A stretch of DNA of 12,830 nt from Conidiobolus incongruus B7586 (Eukaryota > Entomophthoromycota > Entomophthoromycetes > Entomophthorales > Conidiobolaceae). The stretch spans positions 1-12,830 of the forward strand of contig JNEM01011634.1 of assembly GCA_000697335.1 (NCBI GenBank), read 5' to 3'. Positions 1-9,640 of the stretch are shown here, piece by piece. Position numbers and translations under genes: made by a program. The stretch's first letter is position 1. Every line of letters begins with the position of its first letter. The notes under the pieces are model-generated. The model saw only the letters and a list, made by a program, of their open reading frames with translations. It was not told where the DNA came from and made no database searches.

Positions 1-740
1 TCATAAATTAATATTTTTTAATAAGTTATTTATAAACTTTAGTTATTTATAAATAGTATAAAATATAAGTACAATATAATTAAAATTAATAATTTTGATT
101 AGAATAATTTTATCTAATTATAACTAAATATAATAAGTTTTGGAAAATATTTAATTAAAAAAAATAATATAGATATATATAAAATACATAACTTATATAA
201 TTTATACTTTTTATATTATTTAACCTAATTTAAAATTTAATTTGAAAATTAATAATAAAAAAATTTATAACTTGATTTTTTATAATAAATTTAATTATAA
301 CTCATAACTGATATATTATATTATAATTAATTGATAAAAAATATGATTAGATAAATATTTTAATAGTTAGTTAATTATAAAAAAAATATAAAAGACCAAT
401 TTTCACAATCAGATTTATTATATTAATTTGAATATATATAGATAAATTTATATTAAAGGATATAAATAAATATAAAAAAATATAATAATTTAAAAATTAA
501 AAATATAAATTTAAATTTGGGAGAAATTTTTACTTTATAATAATAATACTAAGTATAAAATATAAATTAAATAATATCTTACTATACTATAAATTTAAGT
601 TAATAATTAATAAAATTATTATTATATATTATATCTTAATTTTGATAATTTTTTAATTAGTAATATTTTATTTTTATAAGTAAAGAAATTAATAAAGTAA
701 AAGCATAATTATATGATCTTATTAATAAAATAATATAGTT
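1..740. other. Ultra-AT block, no gene recognised
   Basis: This stretch is almost free of G and C: the line 241-300 has only 3 G or C in 60 bases. No open reading frame of useful length, RNA gene or terminal repeat is visible on either strand. Its base composition matches the decayed transposons at 9641-12788 and differs from the milder AT-richness of 741-4180, with the change falling near 690-760. I infer that it is the remnant of some repeat that underwent the same decay, but I could not align it to the two Tc1/mariner copies or find element ends, so its origin is open. Confidence 0.5.
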
Positions 741-3700
741 ACCTTAGTATTTTTTGAAAGAATAAAATTAATTGTGGTTTAAATTTTTAATATATATTTT
801 TAAAAAATTTCAAAGATATTTTTATTCCCATAAGAAATCTAGTTAAAATCCCTTTTATAGTTTCTGAACTTAACTAAATATATACAAGTCAAAATTATAG
901 TGTGAAATTAGATGAAGAATTTATTAATCTTCTTTTTTATATTTATAGTCCAATTAATTATAAATTTGTATATCAAATTTATCATAAGATTTAATTCAAC
1001 GCAATTCCAATGTATGAATAAATTATATTTAAAAACCAAACATAGTTTTTGTTCTTTTTGATTTAACTATTACTTTTTTGAACTAAAGCAATCCATAACA
1101 AATTCTTGTTGCTTTATAACTAAATTCTTTTTTAACTCTGATTGTCAAAATAAATTTAATTCTAAATAAAATCATTCCACTCTATTTACTTAAGACTTCT
1201 CTTTACTTCTAAGCTAGTGTTGAGGTGAAAGCACACTTGGGGAAAAGAATCCCGCAAAAGGGGATAAAATAGTAGATAAATAGCCAGAAAAGTAAGTAAT
1301 ATACAAGACAATAGAATCAAGAGAATTCAGGAGAAAGTTGAATGTTTTAAATATTTTAATCGTACTAAACAGTTGTTCATAAAGTGAAATTTCTAAAATA
1401 TCACTAGCTCTTGGAACAAGGAGTCAAAATGTCCCCTTCACTAGTCTATTATCAGTATTATTGCTGCAATTCAATTAAAATTTTATTTAGACTATATCAA
1501 ATGAAACTATTTGTTCAAAATATTCAAAGATAATTCAAAAAAATAAATGAATATATTTCTCAAACTTTAATATTATCTATTATTATCTAATTAGAATTAT
1601 TATACAAGTAATTGATATATTAAGCTATTATTTTGCATTAATATTAAATTCATAAGATAATTAAATATTTGGTTAAGCGATAATATATTACATTCAAAAT
1701 AATTAAAATGGTTGAGTAGTATAAATATTTGAAAATATAATTGAATCTTTTACTCAATCTGATGCAACAATTCTAAAAATTGACTTGTATATATGTCAAG
1801 AGGTTTCTTTGGATGTTTGACAATCGAAAATGAATCATATGAAATTTTCAAATTGATATATTTAATCAATTTAAGAATATAAATTAAGAATCGGAATGAA
1901 ATAAAGTATTCGAACTATTATGTCATCGACTGAGTATATTATCCATGCCGTAATGCTCTTGGAATATTTTATCAGTTGCAAGATAATTGAAAATTTTTGA
2001 ATTGTCTGAAATATTTGATAAATTCAAAATTCAATAATTATTCAAAAAAGTTTATTTTACAAGTTTAATAGTTCTCCAAGGAATATTCAATTCAACTTAG
2101 ATTATTAAATAAACTCAGCCTCAATTCGATTGAGATTACGAAAACAGTAATATTAACTTGGAGTGTGAATTAACAAAGAATTGGGATAACTAACAAGTAT
2201 CAAGATGTTTTTGGGGAGAGGAACGAGAAGGGAGCTTGATCATGTTAGATGTTTATAATTCCAGTGTAATGGTTATGGGTGAGGGATCTTGATGGGGATT
2301 AAATCCAATATTATGGTTAGGAAATAGCTTAGGAGTGTTTGATCAAGTCATTCTTGGATCATATTTTTATATTCTAAACGTGGTATATTATTATTTTTAA
2401 TTAAAGTACTTGATTTGATATTTCAATACATTGGTTGAGGAATGATCTTGGAGTTAATCCTTTAATAATTCATAAATTGTTCAAATTTTAAAATTTTAAT
2501 ATATTAATAAGAGTTAATGATAATGATACAGAATCGAAGTAATCTTAATGGTTAATAATATTTAGGGTTATAAAAATTATTTAGTTCAAGATTTCTTATT
2601 AAAATATTTAGGTTTAACTACTAGATATCTTTATTTTATATAGATAATTTGAATTAACTATAGGGTAAATAATTTGAAGTGTTAATATTTTCAATGCATA
2701 TAATAAATCTCAATTTAAAGTCACAAACATTAAAATGGATGAATTCATATTAAATGAGATTAAATTTTAAACTCCTTTCATCTCTTGCAATCGAAATATT
2801 TAAATAATTGTATTATTTGTACTTAATCTAAAAATATATTTCAAAATTCATCAAAAAAATGAATCACACTACTTTTATATCTATTCGTATTACCTGAAAG
2901 GTTCTAATTTCTGTTCATACATAGAAGAAACCAAAAATACAACACAAACTAATAGATTGAATCAGATACTGTTTTCTAGTCAACTCAAGTGAAACACTGT
3001 AATATTCTAATATTAAACCATAGAGCATAATTGTTAAACTCATTAATGTCGTGTTCCCATCCAAAATTGTTTATTGTGAAACGTTTTTAAATATATTAAA
3101 TTGATTGGATTATTTAAACCGATGAACCTATCCATATTAATTAAGGTTTAAATTTGAGGTTAAGAAATTTGAATGCTTAAATTTCACATTGAATAGAGTT
3201 GATATAATATTTTGTGTTTTCAGTAGAATAATCCACAAAATTTTTCCTTATCAAGTTGAAGACTGTAGTGTAATATTGGTTTTGGTTTGTCCTGATCAGC
3301 GATATACTAAGTATATATGTTCTATAAAATGATTTCATATTTATTTCATTGTAATCTAATATTATAGATACTTAATGAAATATGTCAATTCACATTATAT
3401 TTACATTTAAAATTGGTTTTGTATTCGTGGTTAGATAAAGATAATGAATTATTTTAAAACTAAATGGATTTTAATAAAAGTCATATTGACAGCTATCTTA
3501 TTATTGGATAAAAATTAATTAAATGTTCAGTGTATTTAATCGTCAACTTCTTCTATAGAAGACACGTTGCCAATATATGTCCACTTTTTTTAAAACTTTC
3601 AATCTCTATCTATTAAATTTTATCATATCAGTCCATCTAAAAATATATTATTTAATTTCACACATGAAAGAACAAGAAATAAATTATTTTTATTGAATAG

Positions 3701-4180
3701 GCTTCCTTATTATTAAATATCATAATGCATCGCTCTGATGCAATTTAAAGTTCATTAAGAATAATTCTCAACCATTCAATTTTAAATGTGTTATGAATAA
3801 TAGATTTTAATTGATTAAATTTAATAAAAAAATTTCTCATAAAAAAGAGTACCATTATAATTTTTAAACAGTTTATTTAAGTTCAATTATTCAGGTGTGG
3901 AACAGAATGGAAAAATATACTGAATTAAGTCAAATTAATAGTCACTACTGTAAATCCAGTAACAAATCTGATTGAATTCAACTGTGAGGAAAGAATTCGG
4001 AATTTTAGAAGTTATAAGACTTTACTCATCAATATAGATGACCCTTAATCCATTGGCTTGGTTATGATAAGAACAGAAGAGATATTTACTGAAATTGGTA
4101 ATAAAATTAGTATGATATAAATAATCGATCATAATAATGATACAAATTATTTGAAATATGATCATTTGTTGAGAAGTTTC
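741..4180. other. AT-rich intergenic region upstream of the transporter
   Basis: About 3.4 kb without a supportable gene. Composition is milder than in the ultra-AT blocks; the line 2401-2460 counts to 30% G+C. Stops are dense in all frames and no tRNA or rRNA signature was found. Two patches stand out as richer in G and C and may be worn remnants of former coding or element sequence: about 1215-1330 and about 2190-2345, the second with clustered G on the plus strand. Neither carries a motif I can assign. A single CACGTT hexamer occurs at 3563-3568, which is not enough to call a Pho4-type site. Confidence 0.5.
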
Positions 4181-4186
4181 TTATGG

Positions 4187-4194
4187 TATAAATA
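4187..4194 (+). promoter_or_regulatory. TATA-like box of the transporter gene
   Basis: The octamer TATAAATA lies 129 bases before the start codon and is a good match to a eukaryotic TATA element. In such AT-rich DNA a chance match is likely. Support comes only from its placement at a sensible distance upstream of a real gene and from the pyrimidine-rich leader that follows. No transcription start can be fixed from sequence alone. Confidence 0.35.
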
Positions 4195-4276
4195 CTTGAT
4201 CGATATCACTTGTTTCATTCATCTAATAGTTTGAGATTTTAATTAATTTCTTATTGATTCTTTTATATCAATAGAA

Positions 4277-4307
4277 TCTTTGCCTCTTTATCCTTTTTCA
4301 AACTTTT
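4277..4307 (+). promoter_or_regulatory. Pyrimidine-rich tract before the start codon
   Basis: Between the TATA-like box and the start codon is a C+T-dominated run, cctctttatcctttttc with neighbouring T runs. It stands out because the surrounding DNA is rich in A as well as T. Fungal genes often carry such CT-rich tracts near their transcription start sites, so this probably marks the core promoter or 5' leader. That role is inferred from position and composition. Confidence 0.35.
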
Positions 4308-4322
4308 GTATAAATTGCAACT

Positions 4323-5816
4323 ATGCAAATACACGATTACACCTGGATATTTGTCTGTACTCTCATCGCCGCTTTCTCCGATGCTTACGGTATTGGAGCT
4401 AATGATGTCGCTAACTCCTTCTCTACCTCCGTTTCGTCCGGTTCTATTACCTTAGCTCAAGCCTGTCTTATTGCCTCCTTCACTGAATTCTTTGGTGCTC
4501 TCCTTTTAGGCGCTGGTACTGCCTCCACAATTCGTGATGGTATCATCAGTTTAAAACTTTTCGAAGGAAAGCCCGAAGTCTTAATGCTTGGTATGTTATG
4601 TGCCTTGATCGGATCCTCAGTTTGGACCCTTATTGCCACCAGAATGGGATGGCCAGTTTCTACTACTCACTCCATCGTTGGTGCCATCGTTGGTATTGGT
4701 ATCTCTGGATTCGGATTTGGTGCTGTCAAGTGGGGATGGAATGGTTTAGGAAAAATTATTGCCTCTTGGTTTATTTCTCCAGTTTTAGCTGGCATTGTTG
4801 CCAGTATCATCTTCTTAATCACCAGAACCTTGGTTTTGAAAGCTGAAAACCCTTTCCAAAGAGGTCTCTACGCTATTCCTATTTACTTTGGTATTACCTT
4901 TGCCATCGATATCTTCTATGTATTATTTAAGAATGGTAAAGGACCTGGTAATTTAGCCATTGGATATACCGTTTTGATCGTTTTAGCTTGTGGTGTTTTG
5001 ATTGCTGGATTGTGTTGGTTCTTATTCGTTCCTTGGTTGAAGCGTAAGATTTTGAACAAAGAACAACTCCGCTGGTACCATATTCCTGCTATTCTCTTCC
5101 TTTCCGAAAGACCCAAGATTGCTGACAAATCTGAAGAAGCTGGACATACTCAACAGCCTAAAGCTAGAGAGCCTCCTACCACTATTGTTGGTAAAATTTA
5201 TGCTGCTCTCACTCACGGTTTTACAGTTGATGTTACCGATGTCAGTCATGATCCCCGTTTGCAAGCTATGCATGACGATGCTGTTCAATATGATCCCAAT
5301 ACTGAATATATGTACTCTTTCTTACAAGTTGTCACTGCTTCTATGGCATCATTCGCTCATGGTTCCAATGATGTTGCTAATGCTATTGGTCCCCTCTCCG
5401 CTGTCTACCACATCTGGTCTACTGGAACTTTACCCAGCGAAAAGACTGATGTTCCGATCTGGGTTTTAGTTTTGGGTGGTGCTGCTATTGATATTGGTTT
5501 ATTGACTTATGGTTACAACATTATGAGATCCCTTGGTAATCACATTACTTTCCACTCACCTTCTCGTGGTTTCAGTATGGAATTAGGTGCTTCATTAACT
5601 GTCCTTACTGCTTCTAAGCTCAATGTTCCGGTTTCCACAACTCACTGTATTACTGGTGCTACCGCTGGTGTCGGTCTCTGCTCTGGTAAATGGAATGCTG
5701 TCAACTGGCGGCTTGTTGCACAATGCTTTTTCTCTTGGATTGTAACTGTTCCATTTGCTGCTTTAGTTTCTGGTCTGATCTTTGCTTTCGCCTCCAGAGC
5801 CCCTACTTTGGTCTAA
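4323..5816 (+). CDS. PHO89: PHO89/SLC20-type phosphate symporter (PHO4 family), 497 aa
   Basis: This intron-free gene encodes an inorganic phosphate transporter of the PHO4/PiT family (yeast Pho89, human PiT1/PiT2). Characterised members couple phosphate uptake to sodium, or in some lineages to protons; fungal ones usually act at the plasma membrane. Both inverted-repeat halves of the family are present. GANDVANS is at residues 25-32 and GSNDVANA at 347-354; PVSTTH is at 111-116 and again at 436-441. Glu55 and Glu420 occupy the places of the two glutamates critical in human PiT2 (E55, E575). Hydrophobic segments fill about 8-24, 43-66, 87-106, 117-136, 144-167, 183-202 and 211-238, then about 332-360, 378-398, 417-431, 441-453 and 464-490. 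The hydrophilic loop between the halves, about 239-330, is shorter than in yeast Pho89, which has 574 residues. The start is secure: an in-frame TAA lies at 4311-4313, A is at -3, and the N-terminus lines up with Pho89. No neighbouring gene is close enough to form an operon. Cation choice cannot be read from sequence. Confidence 0.96.
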   Translation: MQIHDYTWIFVCTLIAAFSDAYGIGANDVANSFSTSVSSGSITLAQACLIASFTEFFGALLLGAGTASTIRDGIISLKLFEGKPEVLMLGMLCALIGSSVWTLIATRMGWPVSTTHSIVGAIVGIGISGFGFGAVKWGWNGLGKIIASWFISPVLAGIVASIIFLITRTLVLKAENPFQRGLYAIPIYFGITFAIDIFYVLFKNGKGPGNLAIGYTVLIVLACGVLIAGLCWFLFVPWLKRKILNKEQLRWYHIPAILFLSERPKIADKSEEAGHTQQPKAREPPTTIVGKIYAALTHGFTVDVTDVSHDPRLQAMHDDAVQYDPNTEYMYSFLQVVTASMASFAHGSNDVANAIGPLSAVYHIWSTGTLPSEKTDVPIWVLVLGGAAIDIGLLTYGYNIMRSLGNHITFHSPSRGFSMELGASLTVLTASKLNVPVSTTHCITGATAGVGLCSGKWNAVNWRLVAQCFFSWIVTVPFAALVSGLIFAFASRAPTLV

Positions 5817-5867
5817 ATATTTATAATTATATTTAAATAGATACAATATCATAATTATTTAACTATT

Positions 5868-5921
5868 TAATTACTTAATTACCATATGGAATAGTGATTA
5901 AATTCAATTATTAAGTAATTA
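5868..5921 (+). repeat. 12-bp perfect inverted repeat in the transporter 3' flank
   Basis: Arms at 5868-5879 (taattacttaat) and 5910-5921 (attaagtaatta) are exact reverse complements with a 30-base loop, 52 bases after the stop codon. The arms could pair in the 3' untranslated RNA. The pairing is nearly all A-U, so stability would be modest, and AT-rich DNA gives such repeats by chance fairly easily. Its position between stop codon and AATAAA is the main reason to record it. Confidence 0.45.
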
Positions 5922-5927
5922 CCATAT
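5876..5927 (+). repeat. Direct repeat taattaccatat, 40-base period
   Basis: The 12-mer taattaccatat occurs at 5876-5887 and again at 5916-5927, exactly 40 bases apart, overlapping the arms of the inverted repeat described at 5868-5921. It contains CC, which is uncommon in this flank, so it is less likely to be random than an all-AT match. It may be a short tandem duplication or a pair of protein-binding sites in the 3' untranslated region; no known motif is claimed. Confidence 0.4.
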
Positions 5928-5983
5928 ATCATCACACATATTTTGTAACACAATATTCACTTTACATATTTTTCAATCAAAAC

Positions 5984-5989
5984 AATAAA
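5984..5989 (+). terminator. Candidate polyadenylation signal AATAAA
   Basis: A canonical AATAAA lies 168 bases after the transporter stop codon, a plausible 3' untranslated length. The surrounding AT content makes chance occurrence likely, and other near matches exist nearby, so this is a candidate only. Confidence 0.3.
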
Positions 5990-7690
5990 AATGATTTATT
6001 AAATTAATATATCTTCACCATAAAATGAAAATTATCTGAGTTATCAATAAAACATTATCCCTATTACTATGTATCTCAAAGTATTAATGTATAATATCAT
6101 CATTATTTTTTAAAATTTCTTAAAATCTTTATCAATTTTACACTTAATATAAAATTGAAATTTTGACTATATATTAAAACCTCAATTTTTTAAATTTGTC
6201 ATTTATAAATTGCTAAAAATCTATGCATAAATATATATATATATATGACAAACAGTTATAAAAACTTAACTCATTTAAACTTTTAAATTTCGAAAGTTAA
6301 TGAGTTTATTAATAGAAATATTATATAATTTATTTATACTACCTTTATTATATCATAGTGAATCAGTGAAAATAATTTGATATATTAATTTTCTGGAAAA
6401 AATTGAATCTATATAAATAGATGAGTGCTCAACTATGATTATGCAAGAAGGCAATTGAAAAAATATTAATAAATATATATAATACATATATCTGGAATAA
6501 TATTCAATGTATTAAACTATTTATCTTTGGTGTTACATTAAATCTCTAATAGGAATCACTATTTGCTTCAAAAAATATTCGAAATAAATTTTTAATGACC
6601 ATAATTAAGTATTGAAATCAAGTTACAGTATGAAGAATAAGTAATTTGGAAAGAAAAACCAATATAATTTGCTTTTACAATAGTAATAGTGCCTTCATTA
6701 TCTTATAAAATAATATAGTTATTATTTTCAATTTTATAACTCACCTATACAATTTGCATATACTAGATCGTTGAATTATTTCAAATGTTCTTTTTCGAAT
6801 ATTTTTTGGGTTATCTTAATTGGCAAAAAATTATATATAGAACAAAGAATCGAGCAATTTGTATTAATCAGAGTTTATAAGATATCTATTCAATAATATT
6901 TACAAGTTATCATTATATTTAGAACCTTAATGAGACTAGAACAATTTGAAAATTTATGATAGTAAAATATATGGTAATATACATTCTTAAAATATTTAAT
7001 TAAACTTGAATTTATTTACAAGGTCAAAGTTCAACTCGACATCAATTGATATCAAATAACTTTGAAAACTTCACTTTGTTGAATACTTAATTGAAAAAAT
7101 GCCACTTAGCTAAGCTAGTAACCACATTTACAATCAAGGCTTTAGGATTTTTGATGGTTATTTCAAATTTGATATTCAAACTAATTTTTCAACAGTATTG
7201 TTATTTTCATATGTTGAATTTAATCAGAACTCAGAGATTCAATATCATTAATAGCATTTCAATAATTTACACTTTGTAGATAATTAAATATTCAATATAT
7301 ATTTAGTATAATATAAAAACTACTAAGATATTTAACCTCAAGGTGAACATTGGTGTGTATCAATATCATTTTTTGGTACAGAAATATTCCTTTAAACTTA
7401 ATGAGAAACTTGATCTAAATCTCAAGCGTTCTTCAGGAATTAAGGTTTGTAATTAGATACCATCTAGATGGAAATTTGAGAAAAATTATAAATTTTTTCC
7501 AACTAAAAATCTATACTAATTGAAAAAAGAATCGCAATTATATTAAACTAAAATCTAAGGATTCTAACATTGACATCAAATTTGATAAAGTATATATACA
7601 CAATATATCTCAAAAAAGATATAGCTCTGGCAAGCAACTAAAAACATCAGTACTCTATTTAACCATTATTAAAAAATTATAAAATTTTGA
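5990..7690. other. AT-rich intergenic region, nothing assignable
   Basis: About 1.7 kb with dense stops in all frames and no RNA gene, element end or recognisable motif. The only simple repeat is a short AT run at about 6231-6246. A 62-codon open frame at 7091-7279 encodes a hydrophobic, low-complexity peptide that matches nothing I know and is expected by chance in such DNA. Confidence 0.5.
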
Positions 7691-7699
7691 AGGGATTGT

Positions 7700-9480
7700 C
7701 CAATCAAACAAGTTATTAGCAATATGTCAAAATCTAAAATGGTGGAAATACAAGAAGCAACCTGGAAAACAATAATTGGGTTACATAATCAACAAGCAAT
7801 ATATGATTATTTAAATCTTAAAAATTCTCCAAAAACATCAGAGAGCTAATTAGATCCTACTAAAATATCTCAATAAGGTGACATTCCCACAATGCTTTAT
7901 GAAAAGAAGTGTCGCATTTCAAATTTTACCATCGATCTCAATTTGATAGTTAAGCCAATACTATTCGTCAGCCCATAATTAAAGGATACTCTTTCTTAGT
8001 ATATCATTCACTGAATCAACTATTTAAATAAGCTTATTAATAAATAATTTACTAAATCGTATTACGAGTACTTTTCTAACAATCATCCTTATTGAAAAAA
8101 ATTATTATAAAACACAACAGAAGGACAGATTTATCAGATGAAACATCCAGAAATATTTAATTATACTCACTCTAATATTGAACTATATATGATTGTAATT
8201 GATATACAAGATATAAATGAATTAGATGAGAATATCGTAAGTTGCTTCAAAATAGTGATATGTAAGCTTTTTGGAAACATTAAATATACCTGTATATTAT
8301 GAATGGAACAAGGTCACAGTTTCAATCAAACCAACTAATACTTCACTCAAGATAACGAAAGATTAAGTAAACATAGTGATTGTTGTTATTATACCGCTGT
8401 TAGATCACAGTAAAAAATATTGAATGCTTTTTGACAAAAACACATTTTTACTACTAGCATTAAATCCATTCTAGAATGAATCTAGTATTATTGATTAATA
8501 TGAAATTTAAAATTTCTTGAAAATTTTGTTGTATAATAAATCTAATTATCAAGACAAATATATTATCAGAGATATACCAAATTTTAATACAATTGGCTTT
8601 GCCAAAAAAAATATCAGCAGATATGGATGTTAACTCCTTCGTTACAAATCTGTATTATATTACAACATTTTGAGTTATTCCTTTCTAAATTCAAAATTGA
8701 AAAAAAAACTAAAGGTCAATCAAGATATAACTTAAGTTTTAAAATTAAGTGGTTAACAATAATTTAATAAAAGGATTCAGTTTAAAAATATTGATTCATA
8801 ATGGCTCAAGCATTATCTACACCTTATTCCCATCCTTTTGCAATGTTTTCCAGAGTGATAGATATTTCATGGCTGCTCAGATAATCTTATTGATTATACA
8901 TGGCATTTACCAAGTATTATAAATGGAATTGAAAGAATACTGGATAAGTTGAAAATTAACCATTATCAACTTGAAATTGCTTTCACTCAATAATAAGCAT
9001 AAATGGCAATAGATTTGGAAGATTGAGTTCTTTGGGCTATTCTTTAATAAATCTTGTTTTGATATTATATCTTTATTTCAAATATCCTAAGATATTGAAA
9101 TATAAGCTTTATTATAATAGAAAATCAATCATCAATTATTATATTTTATTATAAGATATATCAGATTTTTAATTATCAATAAAATATGAGCTATTACTCA
9201 AAAATAACACCAATCCACCAGAATTCTTGACCAATATAATATCAGAGCCCAATTATATCCCAACTCAGTTATTAATATCAAAGAAATAATTCAAAATATT
9301 AATATGATTATTGATGCTAATATATCTAGCAAAAAAATTAAAATTCAATATTATAGTAAAAAAGGAATTTTTATTACCATTAAAATTAAAACTAAAATTG
9401 AGCTATATTTAAAAAAATAATAAGAGAAATATTTAGCAGTTTTTGAGAGTTATTCAACCCTTTGAGTATATTATTAGTTG
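7700..9480 (+). pseudogene. Decayed coding-like tract, family unknown
   Basis: This stretch keeps partial plus-strand reading frames with a mixed, protein-like residue composition, unlike the surrounding low-complexity DNA. It begins with a 41-codon open frame at 7724-7849, described separately. One frame then continues in coding-like fashion through about 7870-8530, and shorter segments, such as a 27-codon open frame from 8801 to 8884, follow. Breaks are numerous, on the order of twenty or more, and many fit loss of C or G. I see no diagnostic domain motif and cannot say whether this was a host gene or a mobile element. The presence of former coding sequence is itself an inference from reading-frame texture. 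Confidence 0.3.
7724..7849 (+). pseudogene. 41-codon open frame, possible N-terminus of a Tc1-like transposase relic
   Basis: The frame runs from ATG at 7724 to a TAA at 7847-7849. Its first 20 residues include a charged start followed by EATWKTIIGLHN, which resembles the first helix of the N-terminal helix-turn-helix of Tc1-type transposases, where a basic start leads into a pattern like 'R.kIigLh..G'. The rest of the peptide (a tyrosine- and leucine-containing stretch, then NSPKTS) fits the second helix weakly at best. No catalytic motif of that family was found downstream at the expected distance, so the match may be coincidental. It is not convincing as an intact small gene. Confidence 0.25.
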
Positions 9481-9567
9481 CAAGTTTAAATAAATATATT
9501 TATTAGTTTGGAAGGAAAAAAAATAAAATATTTTTAATTTTTGACTTTTCAAATATATTGCAAATTT

Positions 9568-9576
<9 letters not shown>

Positions 9577-9601
<25 letters not shown>
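9577..9601. repeat. AT dinucleotide microsatellite
   Basis: An uninterrupted AT repeat of about 12 units sits some 40 bases left of the first transposon. Tc1/mariner elements insert at TA dinucleotides, so TA-rich tracts like this and the one separating the two transposons are natural targets. Confidence 0.9.
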
Positions 9602-9607
<6 letters not shown>

Positions 9608-9640
9608 AAGTGAATAAATATTTTAAATATATATATATAC

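Noticed and set aside
1-740. Possible third copy of the Tc1/mariner element
   Set aside because: Neither the outer end motif nor the 175-bp spaced motif pair is present, and no stretch aligns with the transposon interiors.
1217-1400. Stretch starting tgttgaggtg with a TATA-like site nearby, reminiscent of a long terminal repeat
   Set aside because: No second copy, no primer-binding site or polypurine tract, and no end could be defined, so it stays an unassigned G+C-richer patch.
3563-3568. CACGTT, a possible Pho4-type phosphate-response site upstream of the transporter
   Set aside because: A single hexamer 755 bases before the start codon is expected by chance, and nothing shows that this lineage uses Pho4.
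4457-5469. Several open frames of 60-116 codons overlapping the transporter on both strands
   Set aside because: They are by-products of the transporter's codon composition in other frames; none has a recognisable motif, and the PHO4-family frame explains the region fully.
7091-7279. 62-codon open frame encoding a hydrophobic peptide
   Set aside because: Low-complexity F/I/L/N-rich composition is what AT-rich DNA gives by chance; no homology, promoter or neighbour supports it.
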